NCBI RefSeq assembly: GCF_028715765.1
Contig: NZ_JAQURE010000011.1
Location: 1 to 64,000 of the forward strand
Direction of reading: 5' to 3'
DNA from: Rhodoferax sp.
GTDB lineage: Bacteria > Pseudomonadota > Gammaproteobacteria > Burkholderiales > Burkholderiaceae_C
DNA: 64,000 nucleotides
The notes under the pieces were generated by a model, which saw only the letters and a list, made by a program, of their open reading frames with translations, did no database searches and was not told where the DNA came from. A program made the translations under genes and the position numbers. Every line of letters begins with the position of its first letter. The stretch's first letter is position 1. Below are positions 1-7,510 of the stretch, piece after piece.

Positions 1-3000
1 GTCGAGATGCAGTTTTTAAGCGACGTGTACCTGCGTTGCCCGGACTGCGATGGCAAACGCTACCGCCCGGAAATCCTGGAAATCACGATTGAGCGCAGTG
101 GAGCAGAAATGGGGTCAGATCCCAATTCGGGTTACAGCCTCTCGCAAAAACCTGAACGCCGTCCCGAATTGGGCTCTGACCCCAGTTTTGCGGAGCCAGT
201 TAAAGCTAATGCTGATGTGGAGGTGGCTTTAACCCGCAGCGCACGCGGGATTTCTGAACAGTTGAGGACAGAGCTAAAGGTCTGTCCCGCAAGTCTCAAT
301 GACGCGGATGTCCCCCGGTCCGGGCTGCGCCCGAGCCTCCCCCTTGATTCCGCTACGTCAGACACCCCACGCACGCCGCTAGACGGTGCTGGTCAGTCAA
401 CGCATAACTGGGCTGCAGATAAGCGCGGCGATAGCCAAAGAGCTGAAATGGGGTCAGATCCCAATTCGGGCTACATCGGCAAGCAAAACCACAACCGCAT
501 CACCGATTTGGCAAAACCCCAAGTCCAGGGCTCTGACCCCGTTTCTGCGGTGCCAGTTAAAACCACTGTCGTCAGGCACCTCAACGTCGCCGACGTTTTA
601 GACCTGACCGTCAGCCAGGCCGCCGACCTGTTCCGCCACGACCGCGATGTCATCCGCGCGCTGCAACCGATCATCGACGTGGGTCTGGATTACGTCAAAC
701 TCGGCCAGCCCGTGCCCACGCTCAGCGGTGGTGAGGCGCAGCGCCTGAAACTCGCCGGTTTTCTTGCTGAAGCGGCCAAAACCAGCAGCGCCAGCCGCCA
801 AGCTTTGGCGCGCAAGGGCACGTTGTTCATGTTTGACGAGCCCACCACCGGCCTGCACTTTGACGACATTGCCAAACTCATGCGCGCTTTGCGCAAACTG
901 CAAGATGCCGGCCACAGCCTGCTGGTGATCGAGCACAACCTGGACGTGATACGCGCTGCCGACTGGCTCATCGACCTCGGCCCCGAGGGCGGCGATGCCG
1001 GTGGTGAGGTGGTGGCCTACGGCACGCCCGAAGACGTGATGCTGCACGCCACCAGCCACACCGCGCTGGCGCTGCGCGACTACGCCGCCCAAATGGGCGT
1101 GGTGCATGAGGTGCGCGAATTCGCCATGTCGCCAGCAGCCAGCCCTCACCCTAACCCTCCCCCAGCGGGGGAGGCAACGCCGGCTTTGGCGGTTGCTCCT
1201 TCCCGCCTTTGGGGGAAGGTTGGGATGGGGGCTTCGGCCACCCTAGCGGATCAAAAGCCATTCAATCATGCAACAGCGCAGCCAGCCACAAAGCTACTCT
1301 CAAATAGAGAGCTGTCTGCGCATATTCCATATGCGCTAGAGGCCAAAAACACCATACAAATCATCAACGCCCGCGAACACAACCTGAAAGGCCTGAGCGT
1401 CAACATTCCGCGCGGCCAGTTCACTGTGGTCACGGGGGTCAGCGGCTCGGGCAAGTCCACGCTGGCGTTTGACATTTTGTTCAACGAAGGGCAGCGGCGT
1501 TATCTGGAAAGCCTGAACGCCTATGCCCGCAGCATCGTGCAACCGGCCGGGCGGCCCGAGGTGGACGCGGTCTACGGCATTCCGCCCACGGTGGCGATTG
1601 AGCAGCGCTTGAGCCGTGGCGGGCGCAAAAGCACGGTCGGCACCACCACCGAAGTCTGGCATTTTTTGCGCCTGCTGTTTGTCAAACTCGGCACGCAGCA
1701 CTGCATCCACGACGGCACGCCAGTGGCGCCGCAAACGCCTGAGCGCATAGCCGCCACGCTGCTGCGCGATTTCAAAGGTCAGCACATTGGCCTGCTCAGC
1801 CCGTTGGTGATGAACCGAAAGGGTGTTTACACCGAGCTGGCCGAGTGGGCGCGCCCGCGCGGTTTCACCCACCTGCGCGTGGATGGCGAGTTTTTGCCCA
1901 CCACCGCGTTCCCGCGCATTGATCGGTTCAAAGAGCACACCATTGAGTTGCCGGTAATCAGCCTGGACGTGTTGCCAGACCAAGAAGCGCAACTGCGCGA
2001 TGCGTTGGCACGGGCGCTGCAACATGGCAAAGGCGTGGTGCATGTGTTGAGCCATCTGGTTGGCTTGTCTGAGGCCATGCAAGCCGGTGCGTCCACGGCG
2101 GGCATTGGCCGCTTGAGTGTGTTTTCGACCCTGCGCGCCTGCCCGGTGTGCAGCACCAGCTATGCCGAGCTCGACCCGCGCCTGTTCAGTTACAACAGCA
2201 AACACGGCTGGTGTCCGGACTGCGTCGGCACGGGCGTGGCCCTGACGCGTGAACAGCGCAAGGTGTTTGACGATTCGGCGCGAGACGACGAGCAAAAAGG
2301 CCGCGAGCAGACCTTTGCCGAAGCCGATGTGGAAGATTTGGTTGATGCCGTGTGCCCCACCTGCCATGGCACGCGCTTGAACGCGACAGCGCGCGCGGTG
2401 CGGCTCAAATTGGGGTCGGATCCCAATTCGGGCTCAATTCGTATTCAAGAGTCTAGGTTTCTCACCGAATTGGCAAAACCCCAAGTCCAGGGCTCTGACC
2501 CCAATTTCCCCACCGAGGCCAAAAATGCCCCAACGATCACCGACCTGGCGCGCCTGAGCGTGAGCGACTTGCGCGCCTGGGTGCAGCGCTTGCAGTCCGG
2601 GGCGCGATTAAGCGCGCGCGAGGCTGGCATTGCGCGCGACCTGATTCCCGAAATTCTGGGGCGGCTGCAGTTTCTGGAACAAGTCGGCCTGGGTTACCTG
2701 ACGCTGGACCGTGGCGCGCCCACCTTGAGCGGTGGCGAGGCTCAGCGCATCCGCCTGGCCGCGCAACTGGGCAGCAACCTGCAAGGCGTGTGCTACGTGC
2801 TCGACGAGCCCACCATTGGCCTGCACGCGCGTGACAACCAGATGCTGCTGGGCGCGTTGCAAACTTTGAGCGACCAGGGCAACACCCTGGTGGTGGTGGA
2901 GCACGACGAGGACACCATTCGCCATGCCTCTCACATCATCGACATTGGCCCCAGCGCTGGCAAACGCGGCGGGCAGCTGGTGGCGCAGGGTTCGGTGGCC

Positions 3001-4332
3001 GACATTGCGGCAGCGCCCGATTCGCAGACCGGCCGCTACCTGCTGCACGCCATGCGGCATCCGCTGCAGCCCCGGCGCAGGGTGTTGAATGATATGAATT
3101 CAATAGCTGCTTGCACTTTATTATCAAGGGCTAGATGCCAAAATGACGCTTTAAAACGTGAGGCGGTAGTGAATTTGGGGTCGGATCCCAATTTCGCCCA
3201 AAAGCCTTTGAAAAAAACCAAAGCGTCATCGAAATTGGGCTCTGACCCCAAGTTCACGGACCACGAAGTACAGCAGTGGCTGACCGTACACAACGCCTCC
3301 CTGCATAACCTGCAGCACGTCACCGCCCACATCCCCCTCAAGCGCTTGGTCGCCATCACTGGTGTCAGCGGCTCGGGCAAATCCACCCTGGCGCGTGACG
3401 TGTTGCTGGCCAACGTGCACACCGCCGTGCAAAAGCGCAGTACCAAAGCGGGTCGGGACGCGCTCGATGCCGGTGAGGCCATCGCCTGGGTTGGCTGTGA
3501 CAGCGTCACCGGGTTTGAAGCTGTAGACCGCGTGCTGGAAGTGGACCAAACCCCCATCGGCAAAACGCCGCGCAGTTGCCCTGCCACTTACATCGGCTTC
3601 TGGGACACCATCCGCAAGCTGTTTGCCGACACGCTGGAAGCCAAAGCGCGTGGCTACGCCGCCAACCGCTTCAGCTTCAACACCGGCGCGGGCCGCTGCC
3701 CCAGTTGCGAAGGGCAGGGCATCCGCACCATTGGTATGAGCTTCTTGCCCGACGTGAAAGTGCTGTGCGAAACCTGCAAGGGCGCACGCTTCAACCCCGA
3801 GACGCAGGCGGTGACCTGGCGCGGCAAAAACATTGGTGACATTTTGCAAATGGAAGTCGATGAAGCGGTGGACTTTTTTGCCGCCATGCCCAACATCAGC
3901 CACCCGCTGCAATTGTTGAAAGACGTGGGTCTGGGTTACCTGACGCTGGGGCAACCCTCGCCTACCCTGAGCGGTGGCGAGGCACAGCGCATCAAGCTGG
4001 TCACAGAGCTTTCCAAAGTGCGTGATGACATCACCCGCCGTGGCCAGAAAGCCCCGCACACGCTGTATGTGCTGGACGAGCCCACGGTGGGTCTGCACAT
4101 GGCGGACGTGGAAAAACTCATCAAGGTGCTGCACCGCCTGGTGGACGGCGGCCACAGCGTGGTGGTGATCGAGCACGACCTGGACGTGATCGCCGAGGCC
4201 GATTGGGTGCTGGACTTGGGGCCCGACGGTGGCAACGCCGGTGGCCGCGTGGTGGCGGCTTGCCCGCCTGAACAGGTGGTGGCGCAGGGCACGCACACCG
4301 GGGTAGCGCTGCGGGCGGTGCTGGCGCGTTGA
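1..4332 (+). CDS. uvrA: Tandem-duplicated UvrA-type excinuclease ATPase (5' truncated by window)
   Basis: UvrA proteins are ABC-type DNA damage sensors of nucleotide excision repair. The reading frame is open at base 1, so the start lies upstream. Residues are counted from the ATG at base 7. Residues 1-370 are the C-terminal ATPase half of one UvrA: zinc-hook half CPDCDGKR, signature [11 protein letters not shown] near 239, Walker [10 protein letters not shown] near 275. From about 450 a complete second UvrA follows, with Walker [10 protein letters not shown] near 477 and 1119, signatures near 908 and 1321, and zinc cysteines CPVC, CPDC, CPSC and CETC. The full protein must therefore exceed 1441 residues, about twice canonical UvrA. 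Very large tandem UvrA proteins occur in Burkholderiales. The odd feature is in-frame repeat DNA: four element A copies, two element B copies and one PHPNP element, all in loops or linkers. The ATPase motifs look intact, so I call it functional rather than a pseudogene. Confidence 0.93.
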   Translation, partial: VEMQFLSDVYLRCPDCDGKRYRPEILEITIERSGAEMGSDPNSGYSLSQKPERRPELGSDPSFAEPVKANADVEVALTRSARGISEQLRTELKVCPASLNDADVPRSGLRPSLPLDSATSDTPRTPLDGAGQSTHNWAADKRGDSQRAEMGSDPNSGYIGKQNHNRITDLAKPQVQGSDPVSAVPVKTTVVRHLNVADVLDLTVSQAADLFRHDRDVIRALQPIIDVGLDYVKLGQPVPTLSGGEAQRLKLAGFLAEAAKTSSASRQALARKGTLFMFDEPTTGLHFDDIAKLMRALRKLQDAGHSLLVIEHNLDVIRAADWLIDLGPEGGDAGGEVVAYGTPEDVMLHATSHTALALRDYAAQMGVVHEVREFAMSPAASPHPNPPPAGEATPALAVAPSRLWGKVGMGASATLADQKPFNHATAQPATKLLSNRELSAHIPYALEAKNTIQIINAREHNLKGLSVNIPRGQFTVVTGVSGSGKSTLAFDILFNEGQRRYLESLNAYARSIVQPAGRPEVDAVYGIPPTVAIEQRLSRGGRKSTVGTTTEVWHFLRLLFVKLGTQHCIHDGTPVAPQTPERIAATLLRDFKGQHIGLLSPLVMNRKGVYTELAEWARPRGFTHLRVDGEFLPTTAFPRIDRFKEHTIELPVISLDVLPDQEAQLRDALARALQHGKGVVHVLSHLVGLSEAMQAGASTAGIGRLSVFSTLRACPVCSTSYAELDPRLFSYNSKHGWCPDCVGTGVALTREQRKVFDDSARDDEQKGREQTFAEADVEDLVDAVCPTCHGTRLNATARAVRLKLGSDPNSGSIRIQESRFLTELAKPQVQGSDPNFPTEAKNAPTITDLARLSVSDLRAWVQRLQSGARLSAREAGIARDLIPEILGRLQFLEQVGLGYLTLDRGAPTLSGGEAQRIRLAAQLGSNLQGVCYVLDEPTIGLHARDNQMLLGALQTLSDQGNTLVVVEHDEDTIRHASHIIDIGPSAGKRGGQLVAQGSVADIAAAPDSQTGRYLLHAMRHPLQPRRRVLNDMNSIAACTLLSRARCQNDALKREAVVNLGSDPNFAQKPLKKTKASSKLGSDPKFTDHEVQQWLTVHNASLHNLQHVTAHIPLKRLVAITGVSGSGKSTLARDVLLANVHTAVQKRSTKAGRDALDAGEAIAWVGCDSVTGFEAVDRVLEVDQTPIGKTPRSCPATYIGFWDTIRKLFADTLEAKARGYAANRFSFNTGAGRCPSCEGQGIRTIGMSFLPDVKVLCETCKGARFNPETQAVTWRGKNIGDILQMEVDEAVDFFAAMPNISHPLQLLKDVGLGYLTLGQPSPTLSGGEAQRIKLVTELSKVRDDITRRGQKAPHTLYVLDEPTVGLHMADVEKLIKVLHRLVDGGHSVVVIEHDLDVIAEADWVLDLGPDGGNAGGRVVAACPPEQVVAQGTHTGVALRAVLAR
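107..190. repeat. Element A copy 1 (paired palindromes, GSDPN-coding)
   Basis: The left arm GGGGTCAGATCCCAATTCGGG and right arm CGAATTGGGCTCTGACCCC are near-perfect inverted repeats about 30 bp apart. Both arms are read in the uvrA frame as GSDP peptides. It sits just after the zinc-hook half of the first UvrA module. Confidence 0.85.
446..546. repeat. Element A copy 2
   Basis: The left arm is GGGGTCAGATCCCAATTCGGG and the right end GGGCTCTGACCCC. The internal stretch GGCAAAACCCCAAGTCCAGG is also present in copy 3, showing the two share descent beyond the arms. It is in frame within uvrA. Confidence 0.85.
1141..1232. repeat. PHPNP-type inverted repeat inside uvrA linker
   Basis: CCCTCACCCTAACCCTCCCC at the left faces GGGGGAAGGTTGGGATGGGG at the right, an imperfect inverted repeat of about 90 bp. 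In frame it encodes [11 protein letters not shown], a peptide typical of a widespread GC-rich proteobacterial repeat. It lies in the linker between the two UvrA modules. Confidence 0.7.
1290..1350 (+). repeat. Element B copy in uvrA linker
   Basis: Contains AGCTGTCTGCGCATATTCC followed by ATATGCGCTAGAGGCCAAAA, matching the element B consensus. In the uvrA frame the end reads ALEAKN. It lies directly before the first Walker A-containing domain of module 2. Confidence 0.8.
2405..2507. repeat. Element A copy 3
   Basis: AAATTGGGGTCGGATCCCAA faces GGGCTCTGACCCCAATTT, and the internal GGCAAAACCCCAAGTCCAGG matches copy 2. It is inserted in frame after the zinc-hook half [10 protein letters not shown], the position equivalent to copy 1 in the other module. 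Confidence 0.85.
3100..3145 (+). repeat. Element B copy between the UvrA ATPase domains
   Basis: AATAGCTGCTTGCACTTTAT followed by ATCAAGGGCTAGATGCCAAA fits the element B consensus with one change in the AGAGGCC tail. It is in frame within the inter-domain linker of module 2. Confidence 0.75.
3172..3256. repeat. Element A copy 4
   Basis: AATTTGGGGTCGGATCCCAA faces GAAATTGGGCTCTGACCCCA. In frame it encodes LGSDPNF and LGSDPKF. It lies about 30 bp after an element B copy in the same linker. Confidence 0.85.
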
Positions 4333-4350
4333 CCCTCTTTGGTTCATGCA

Positions 4351-4380
4351 GTAAGATTCTTACAAATAGGAGTAAGAATC
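4351..4380. promoter_or_regulatory. Probable autoregulatory operator of the AbrB/PIN pair
   Basis: GATTCTTAC and GTAAGAATC form a perfect 9-bp inverted repeat separated by AAATAGGA, which contains the ribosome binding site. A further overlapping palindrome, GTAAGATTCTTAC, begins at 4351. AbrB-type antitoxins commonly repress their own operons, so this is a likely binding site; that role is inference. Confidence 0.55.
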
Positions 4381-4623
4381 ATGAAAATCACCAGCAAAGG
4401 CCAGGTCACCATTCCCCAAGCGGTGCGTGAGCAGGCGGGCATGCACCCGGACAGCAACGTGGAGTTTGTGGTGCGCGACAACGGCGAGGTGCTCATTCGC
4501 CTGGTTGAACCTGCACCGGTGGTCACGGTGCGCCAAGCCTTTGAGCGGGTGCGGGGCAGTGCCAATGCCAGTGCGTTCAAAGGCATGGGCACAGACGAAT
4601 TCATGGCGTTTTTGCGCGGATGA
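4381..4623 (+). CDS. AbrB/MazE-fold antitoxin
   Basis: This 80-residue protein starts MKITSKGQVTIPQAVREQAG, the classical swapped-hairpin DNA-binding motif of AbrB/MazE/VapB antitoxins at residues 1-45. The C-terminal tail probably wraps the toxin. I chose the ATG at 4381 rather than the upstream start in the ORF track because it follows AGGAG at good spacing and begins exactly at the family motif. Its stop overlaps the start of the PIN gene in ATGA. It should neutralise the PIN toxin and repress the operon through the inverted repeat that surrounds its ribosome binding site. Confidence 0.88.
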   Translation: MKITSKGQVTIPQAVREQAGMHPDSNVEFVVRDNGEVLIRLVEPAPVVTVRQAFERVRGSANASAFKGMGTDEFMAFLRG

Positions 4624-5141
4624 GCACGTTCACCCGCGTTTCTCCCAAGGGCTTGGCCGGAGCCGAATCAGACAGCGGCAGCGCTGGCCAAGCCCAAGTG
4701 CGCGAACCGAGCGCACGTTATTTGCAGCGGCCACCGCCACGGGCAACTTTGGTGGACAGCTGTGTGCTGATTGATGTACTGGCCGATGACCCGGCCTGGG
4801 CGGACTGGTCACTGGCGCAGCTTGAGCACTGCGCCGGTGCAGGCGCGCTGGTCATCAACCCGATCATCCTGGCCGAAATCAGCCCGCGGTTTGAGTGTGT
4901 GAATGATCTGGAGGCGGCGCTGGTGGGTTTGCCCCTGGTGCGTGAGGCCTTGCCGTGGGATGCAGCGTTTTTGGCCGGGCAGGCGTTCAAGGCCTACCGC
5001 CACTTGCAGGGCACCAAAACATCACCCATGCCAGACTTTTACATTGGCGCGCACGCCCTGGTGGGGCAAATGCAGCTGCTCACGCGGGATCGTGCGCGGT
5101 ACAGCAGTTACTTTCCACGCTTGGCGTTGGTTGCGCCTTGA
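4620..5141 (+). CDS. PIN-domain toxin (VapC-like ribonuclease)
   Basis: PIN domains are Mg-dependent ribonucleases, and VapC toxins cleave tRNA or rRNA. The PIN domain begins at about residue 43 (TLVDSCVLIDVL). The acidic quartet is probably D46, E86 (ILAEIS), D139 (MPDFYIGAHA) and D157 (LTRDRARY). The start overlaps the antitoxin stop by 4 bp, the usual translational coupling of toxin-antitoxin pairs. The odd feature is about 40 residues of Ser/Gly/Pro/Arg-rich sequence before the PIN fold, where related toxins usually begin right at the VDSxVLID strand. The only in-frame alternative starts near the fold are TTG 4749 and GTG 4752, without a good ribosome binding site. Confidence 0.85.
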   Translation: MSTFTRVSPKGLAGAESDSGSAGQAQVREPSARYLQRPPPRATLVDSCVLIDVLADDPAWADWSLAQLEHCAGAGALVINPIILAEISPRFECVNDLEAALVGLPLVREALPWDAAFLAGQAFKAYRHLQGTKTSPMPDFYIGAHALVGQMQLLTRDRARYSSYFPRLALVAP

Positions 5142-5160
5142 GTTTCAAAATGCTAGTTAA

Positions 5161-5204
5161 GTTGTAGCTGTTTAAGCATATAAATAAAGGGCTAGAGGCC
5201 AAAA
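5161..5204 (+). repeat. Element B copy, intergenic
   Basis: TGTAGCTGTTTAAGCATATA then AATAAAGGGCTAGAGGCCAA. It ends immediately before the start of the acetylpolyamine amidohydrolase gene, so it forms its leader. Confidence 0.82.
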
Positions 5205-5206
5205 TC

Positions 5207-6256
5207 ATGCATATTTTTTACAACCATCAGCACGCCTTGCACCAAGGCAAAGTCGAGATGTTTCGCGGCGAACTGGTGCCGTGTTTTGAAGTGCCCGCGC
5301 GTGTTGACCATGTGCTGGCCGAGCTGCAACGCCGCCGCTTTGGCACGCTGCAAGCGCCGCAAACTTTTGACGACGCGGTGCTGGCTCGCATCCACAGCCC
5401 GCGCTACCTGGATTTTTTGCAGCATGCCTGGGACGAATGGGTGGCGCTGGACGCAGCCAACGCCGCGCGTGACGCACTGCCTTCGGTGTGGCCGGTGCGC
5501 ACCCTGCGCAGTGACGTGTTGCCAGCCAATTTTGCGGCGCGCTTGGGGCTATTTTCGATGGATGCCGGTTCGCCCTTGACCTCTGGCACCTGGGCCGCAG
5601 CGCGCGCCGGGGCCGATTGCGCTTTGAGTGCCGCCAGCCATGTGGCGGCCGGTGCACGCTCTGCCTTTGTCCTGACGCGTCCGCCGGGTCACCACGCCGG
5701 AGCCGATTTTTTTGGCGGCTATTGTTTCTTAAACAACGCCGCGCTGGCCGCGCAGCAGCTGCGTGACCAGGGCGCGGCGCGGGTGGCGGTGCTGGACCTG
5801 GACTACCACCACGGCAACGGCACGCAAGCCATTTTTTATGAACGCGCTGACGTGTTTTTTGCCAGCATCCACGGCGACCCGCACACCGAATACCCGTTTT
5901 ACCTGGGCTATGCCGACGAGCGGGGTGCGGGGTCGGGCTTGGGCTTTAACCGCAACCTGCCGCTGCCGCGCGGCACGGACTTTGCTGTGTGGCGGCAGGC
6001 GCTGGCCGCTGCGTTGCAAGACATCCAAGCCTTTGGCGCGCAGGCGCTGGTGGTGTCGCTGGGCCTGGACACGTTTGCCGGCGACCCGATCTCAGGGTTC
6101 AAGCTCGCCAGTAACGACTACCTGCGCGTGGGGGAAGACCTGGCGCGTGCCGGTCTGCCCACGGTCTTGGTGTTTGAAGGTGGCTATGCGGTGGCTGAGG
6201 TAGGGGTCAACGCGGTGAATGTGTTGCAGGGTTTCATGCAAACGTCAAAACCATAA
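5207..6256 (+). CDS. aphA: Acetylpolyamine amidohydrolase (class II HDAC-like)
   Basis: The 349-residue protein belongs to the arginase/deacetylase fold. Its N-terminus (HQGKVEMFRGELVPCFEVPAR) and overall layout match the Mycoplana acetylpolyamine amidohydrolase more closely than the AcuC or HdaH types. Visible motifs are RPPGHHAG (general base histidines near 162-163), DLDYHHGNGT (zinc ligands near D199 and H201), LGLDTFAGDP (third zinc ligand) and EGGYAV (transition-state tyrosine). It should remove acetyl groups from acetylputrescine or related polyamines in the cytosol, allowing their reuse or degradation. It is preceded by an element B copy and followed by an orphan parA. Substrate choice is inferred from the family. 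Confidence 0.88.
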   Translation: MHIFYNHQHALHQGKVEMFRGELVPCFEVPARVDHVLAELQRRRFGTLQAPQTFDDAVLARIHSPRYLDFLQHAWDEWVALDAANAARDALPSVWPVRTLRSDVLPANFAARLGLFSMDAGSPLTSGTWAAARAGADCALSAASHVAAGARSAFVLTRPPGHHAGADFFGGYCFLNNAALAAQQLRDQGAARVAVLDLDYHHGNGTQAIFYERADVFFASIHGDPHTEYPFYLGYADERGAGSGLGFNRNLPLPRGTDFAVWRQALAAALQDIQAFGAQALVVSLGLDTFAGDPISGFKLASNDYLRVGEDLARAGLPTVLVFEGGYAVAEVGVNAVNVLQGFMQTSKP

Positions 6257-6261
6257 AAACC

Positions 6262-6292
6262 AGGACTTACGCAAAACCGCCCCAGCGTTGTT
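6262..6292 (+). repeat. Element D end copy (CAGGACTTACGCAAAACCGC)
   Basis: CAGGACTTACGCAAAACCGC followed by CCCAGCG closely matches the reverse complement of 52262-52290. It looks like one end of a dispersed element lying in the aphA-parA gap. No partner end is obvious here. Confidence 0.6.
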
Positions 6293-6346
6293 ACCCTGAC
6301 TTGCCGTACGCTTGTACTGTCTGCGTCGGGGCGCCTAGCCTCGCTA

Positions 6347-6391
6347 CGCCACAGCACGGTGGCGCTGAAGTTGTCAGCCACAATGGTGGCT
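6347..6391. other. Two small hairpins in the parA leader
   Basis: CGCCAC/GTGGCG (6347-6364) and AGCCAC/GTGGCT (6376-6391) form two adjacent stem-loops upstream of parA. They lack a U-tract. They may belong to the element D remnant or to the parA leader; their role is unknown. Confidence 0.4.
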
Positions 6392-6444
6392 TTACACCGA
6401 CCCCGTTTGTATTGTTCTGTGGCTTGCCCAAAAGGAGTTTTTTT

Positions 6445-7221
6445 ATGCCCATTGTTGTGTTTAACCAAAAAGGTGGCGTTGGCAAGTCCACCATCACCTG
6501 CAACCTGGCCGCCATCAGCGCCAGCCAGGGGCTGCGCACGTTGGTGATTGACCTGGACCCGCAAGGCAACTCCACCAGCTATTTGCTGGGCGGTACGGCC
6601 ACCGACGACCAGCCCACCGTAGCGGGCTTTTTTGAGCACACCTTGAGCTACAGTTTCAAGAGCATTCCACCGACAGATTTTGTGCGCTCCACACCGTTTG
6701 AGAACCTGGATGTGATGCCGTCGAGCGCGGCCTTGAGTGAGTTGGTGGTGAAGCTGGAGTCGCGCCAAAAAATCTACAAATTGCGCGAGGCATTGGCGGA
6801 GTTGGCGCAAACCTACGACCGCATTTACATCGACACCGCCCCGGCGCTGAACTTCTACACCCGCGCTGCGCTGATTGGTGCCACGGGGTGTTTGATTCCG
6901 TTTGATTGCGACAGTTTTTCGCGCCAGGCGCTCTATGCGCTGCTGGACAATGTGCAAGAAATTCGTGCTGACCACAACCCGGCGTTAGAGGTGGAGGGGA
7001 TTGTGGTGAACCAGTTTCAGGCGCGCGCCAATTTGCCCCAGCGCATGGTGGCCGAGTTGATTGAAGAAGGTTTGCCGGTGCTGCAGCCCTATCTGCCCAG
7101 CTCGGTGAAGATTCGTGAGTCGCATGAGCTGGCGCAGCCCATGATTTACCTCGACCCCAGCCACAAAATCACCCAAGCCTTTGTCGCACTGCATGATGCA
7201 CTGCGCTCAAAGTCTGTTTGA
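6445..7221 (+). CDS. Orphan ParA/MinD-family ATPase
   Basis: The 258-residue protein has the deviant Walker A motif NQKGGVGKSTITCNLA at residues 7-22, DLDPQGNSTSY (Walker A') and YIDTAPALNF (Walker B). These ATPases use the nucleoid or membrane as a matrix to position DNA, pili or protein clusters. The ATG at 6445 is chosen because it follows AAAGGAG and starts right at the family's N-terminus; the longer ORF upstream would be read through element D. No parB or parS-like gene adjoins, so it is probably not the chromosomal segregation ParA. Its cargo cannot be told from the sequence. Confidence 0.85.
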   Translation: MPIVVFNQKGGVGKSTITCNLAAISASQGLRTLVIDLDPQGNSTSYLLGGTATDDQPTVAGFFEHTLSYSFKSIPPTDFVRSTPFENLDVMPSSAALSELVVKLESRQKIYKLREALAELAQTYDRIYIDTAPALNFYTRAALIGATGCLIPFDCDSFSRQALYALLDNVQEIRADHNPALEVEGIVVNQFQARANLPQRMVAELIEEGLPVLQPYLPSSVKIRESHELAQPMIYLDPSHKITQAFVALHDALRSKSV

Positions 7222-7277
7222 TTGCTATTGAATAAAGAGCTATCTAAACTTATTTGACGGGTTCTAGAGGCTTATTT
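7222..7277 (+). repeat. Element B copy downstream of parA
   Basis: AAGAGCTATCTAAACTTATT then GACGGGTTCTAGAGGCTTAT, a diverged copy filling the convergent gap between parA and yacG. Confidence 0.65.
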
Positions 7278-7300
7278 GCCTTGCGGTTTAGGCGTTGATG

Positions 7301-7510
7301 TTAGCCTGCTGCACCCGCAGCCAAATCATCGTCTGGCGGGACATCGGGCAGGCTGAACTGCTCGCTGGCCCAGGCACCCAAGTCCATCAGCTTGCAGCGC
7401 TCGCTGCAAAACGGGCGAAAACGGTTGCTGGGGGCGTAAATGCTGTCGCCGCCGCAACTGGGGCAGCGCACCAGTTTGAGCACCGGCACATCATCAGGCA
7501 GCGGGCTCAT
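7301..7510 (-). CDS. yacG: DNA gyrase inhibitor / zinc protein YacG
   Basis: A 69-residue protein with the YacG treble-clef zinc site: CPSCGG near the N-terminus and FCSERCKLMDLGAW in the middle, followed by an acidic Pro/Asp tail. YacG binds GyrB and inhibits DNA gyrase in E. coli. I chose the ATG at 7510, whose A overlaps the zapD stop in ATGA, over the GTG two codons upstream. It is the last gene of the pilB-pilC-pilD-coaE-zapD-yacG series, a conserved order in proteobacteria. Confidence 0.9.
   Translation of the reverse strand: MSPLPDDVPVLKLVRCPSCGGDSIYAPSNRFRPFCSERCKLMDLGAWASEQFSLPDVPPDDDLAAGAAG

Noticed and set aside
1-4332. The uvrA-like gene as a pseudogene because of the insertions
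   Set aside because: The frame is open throughout and all Walker, signature and zinc motifs in the visible part are intact.
3226-4347. 373-codon minus-strand ORF under the uvrA-like gene
   Set aside because: Antisense shadow of three conserved UvrA motifs, with His/Gln/Val-rich composition.
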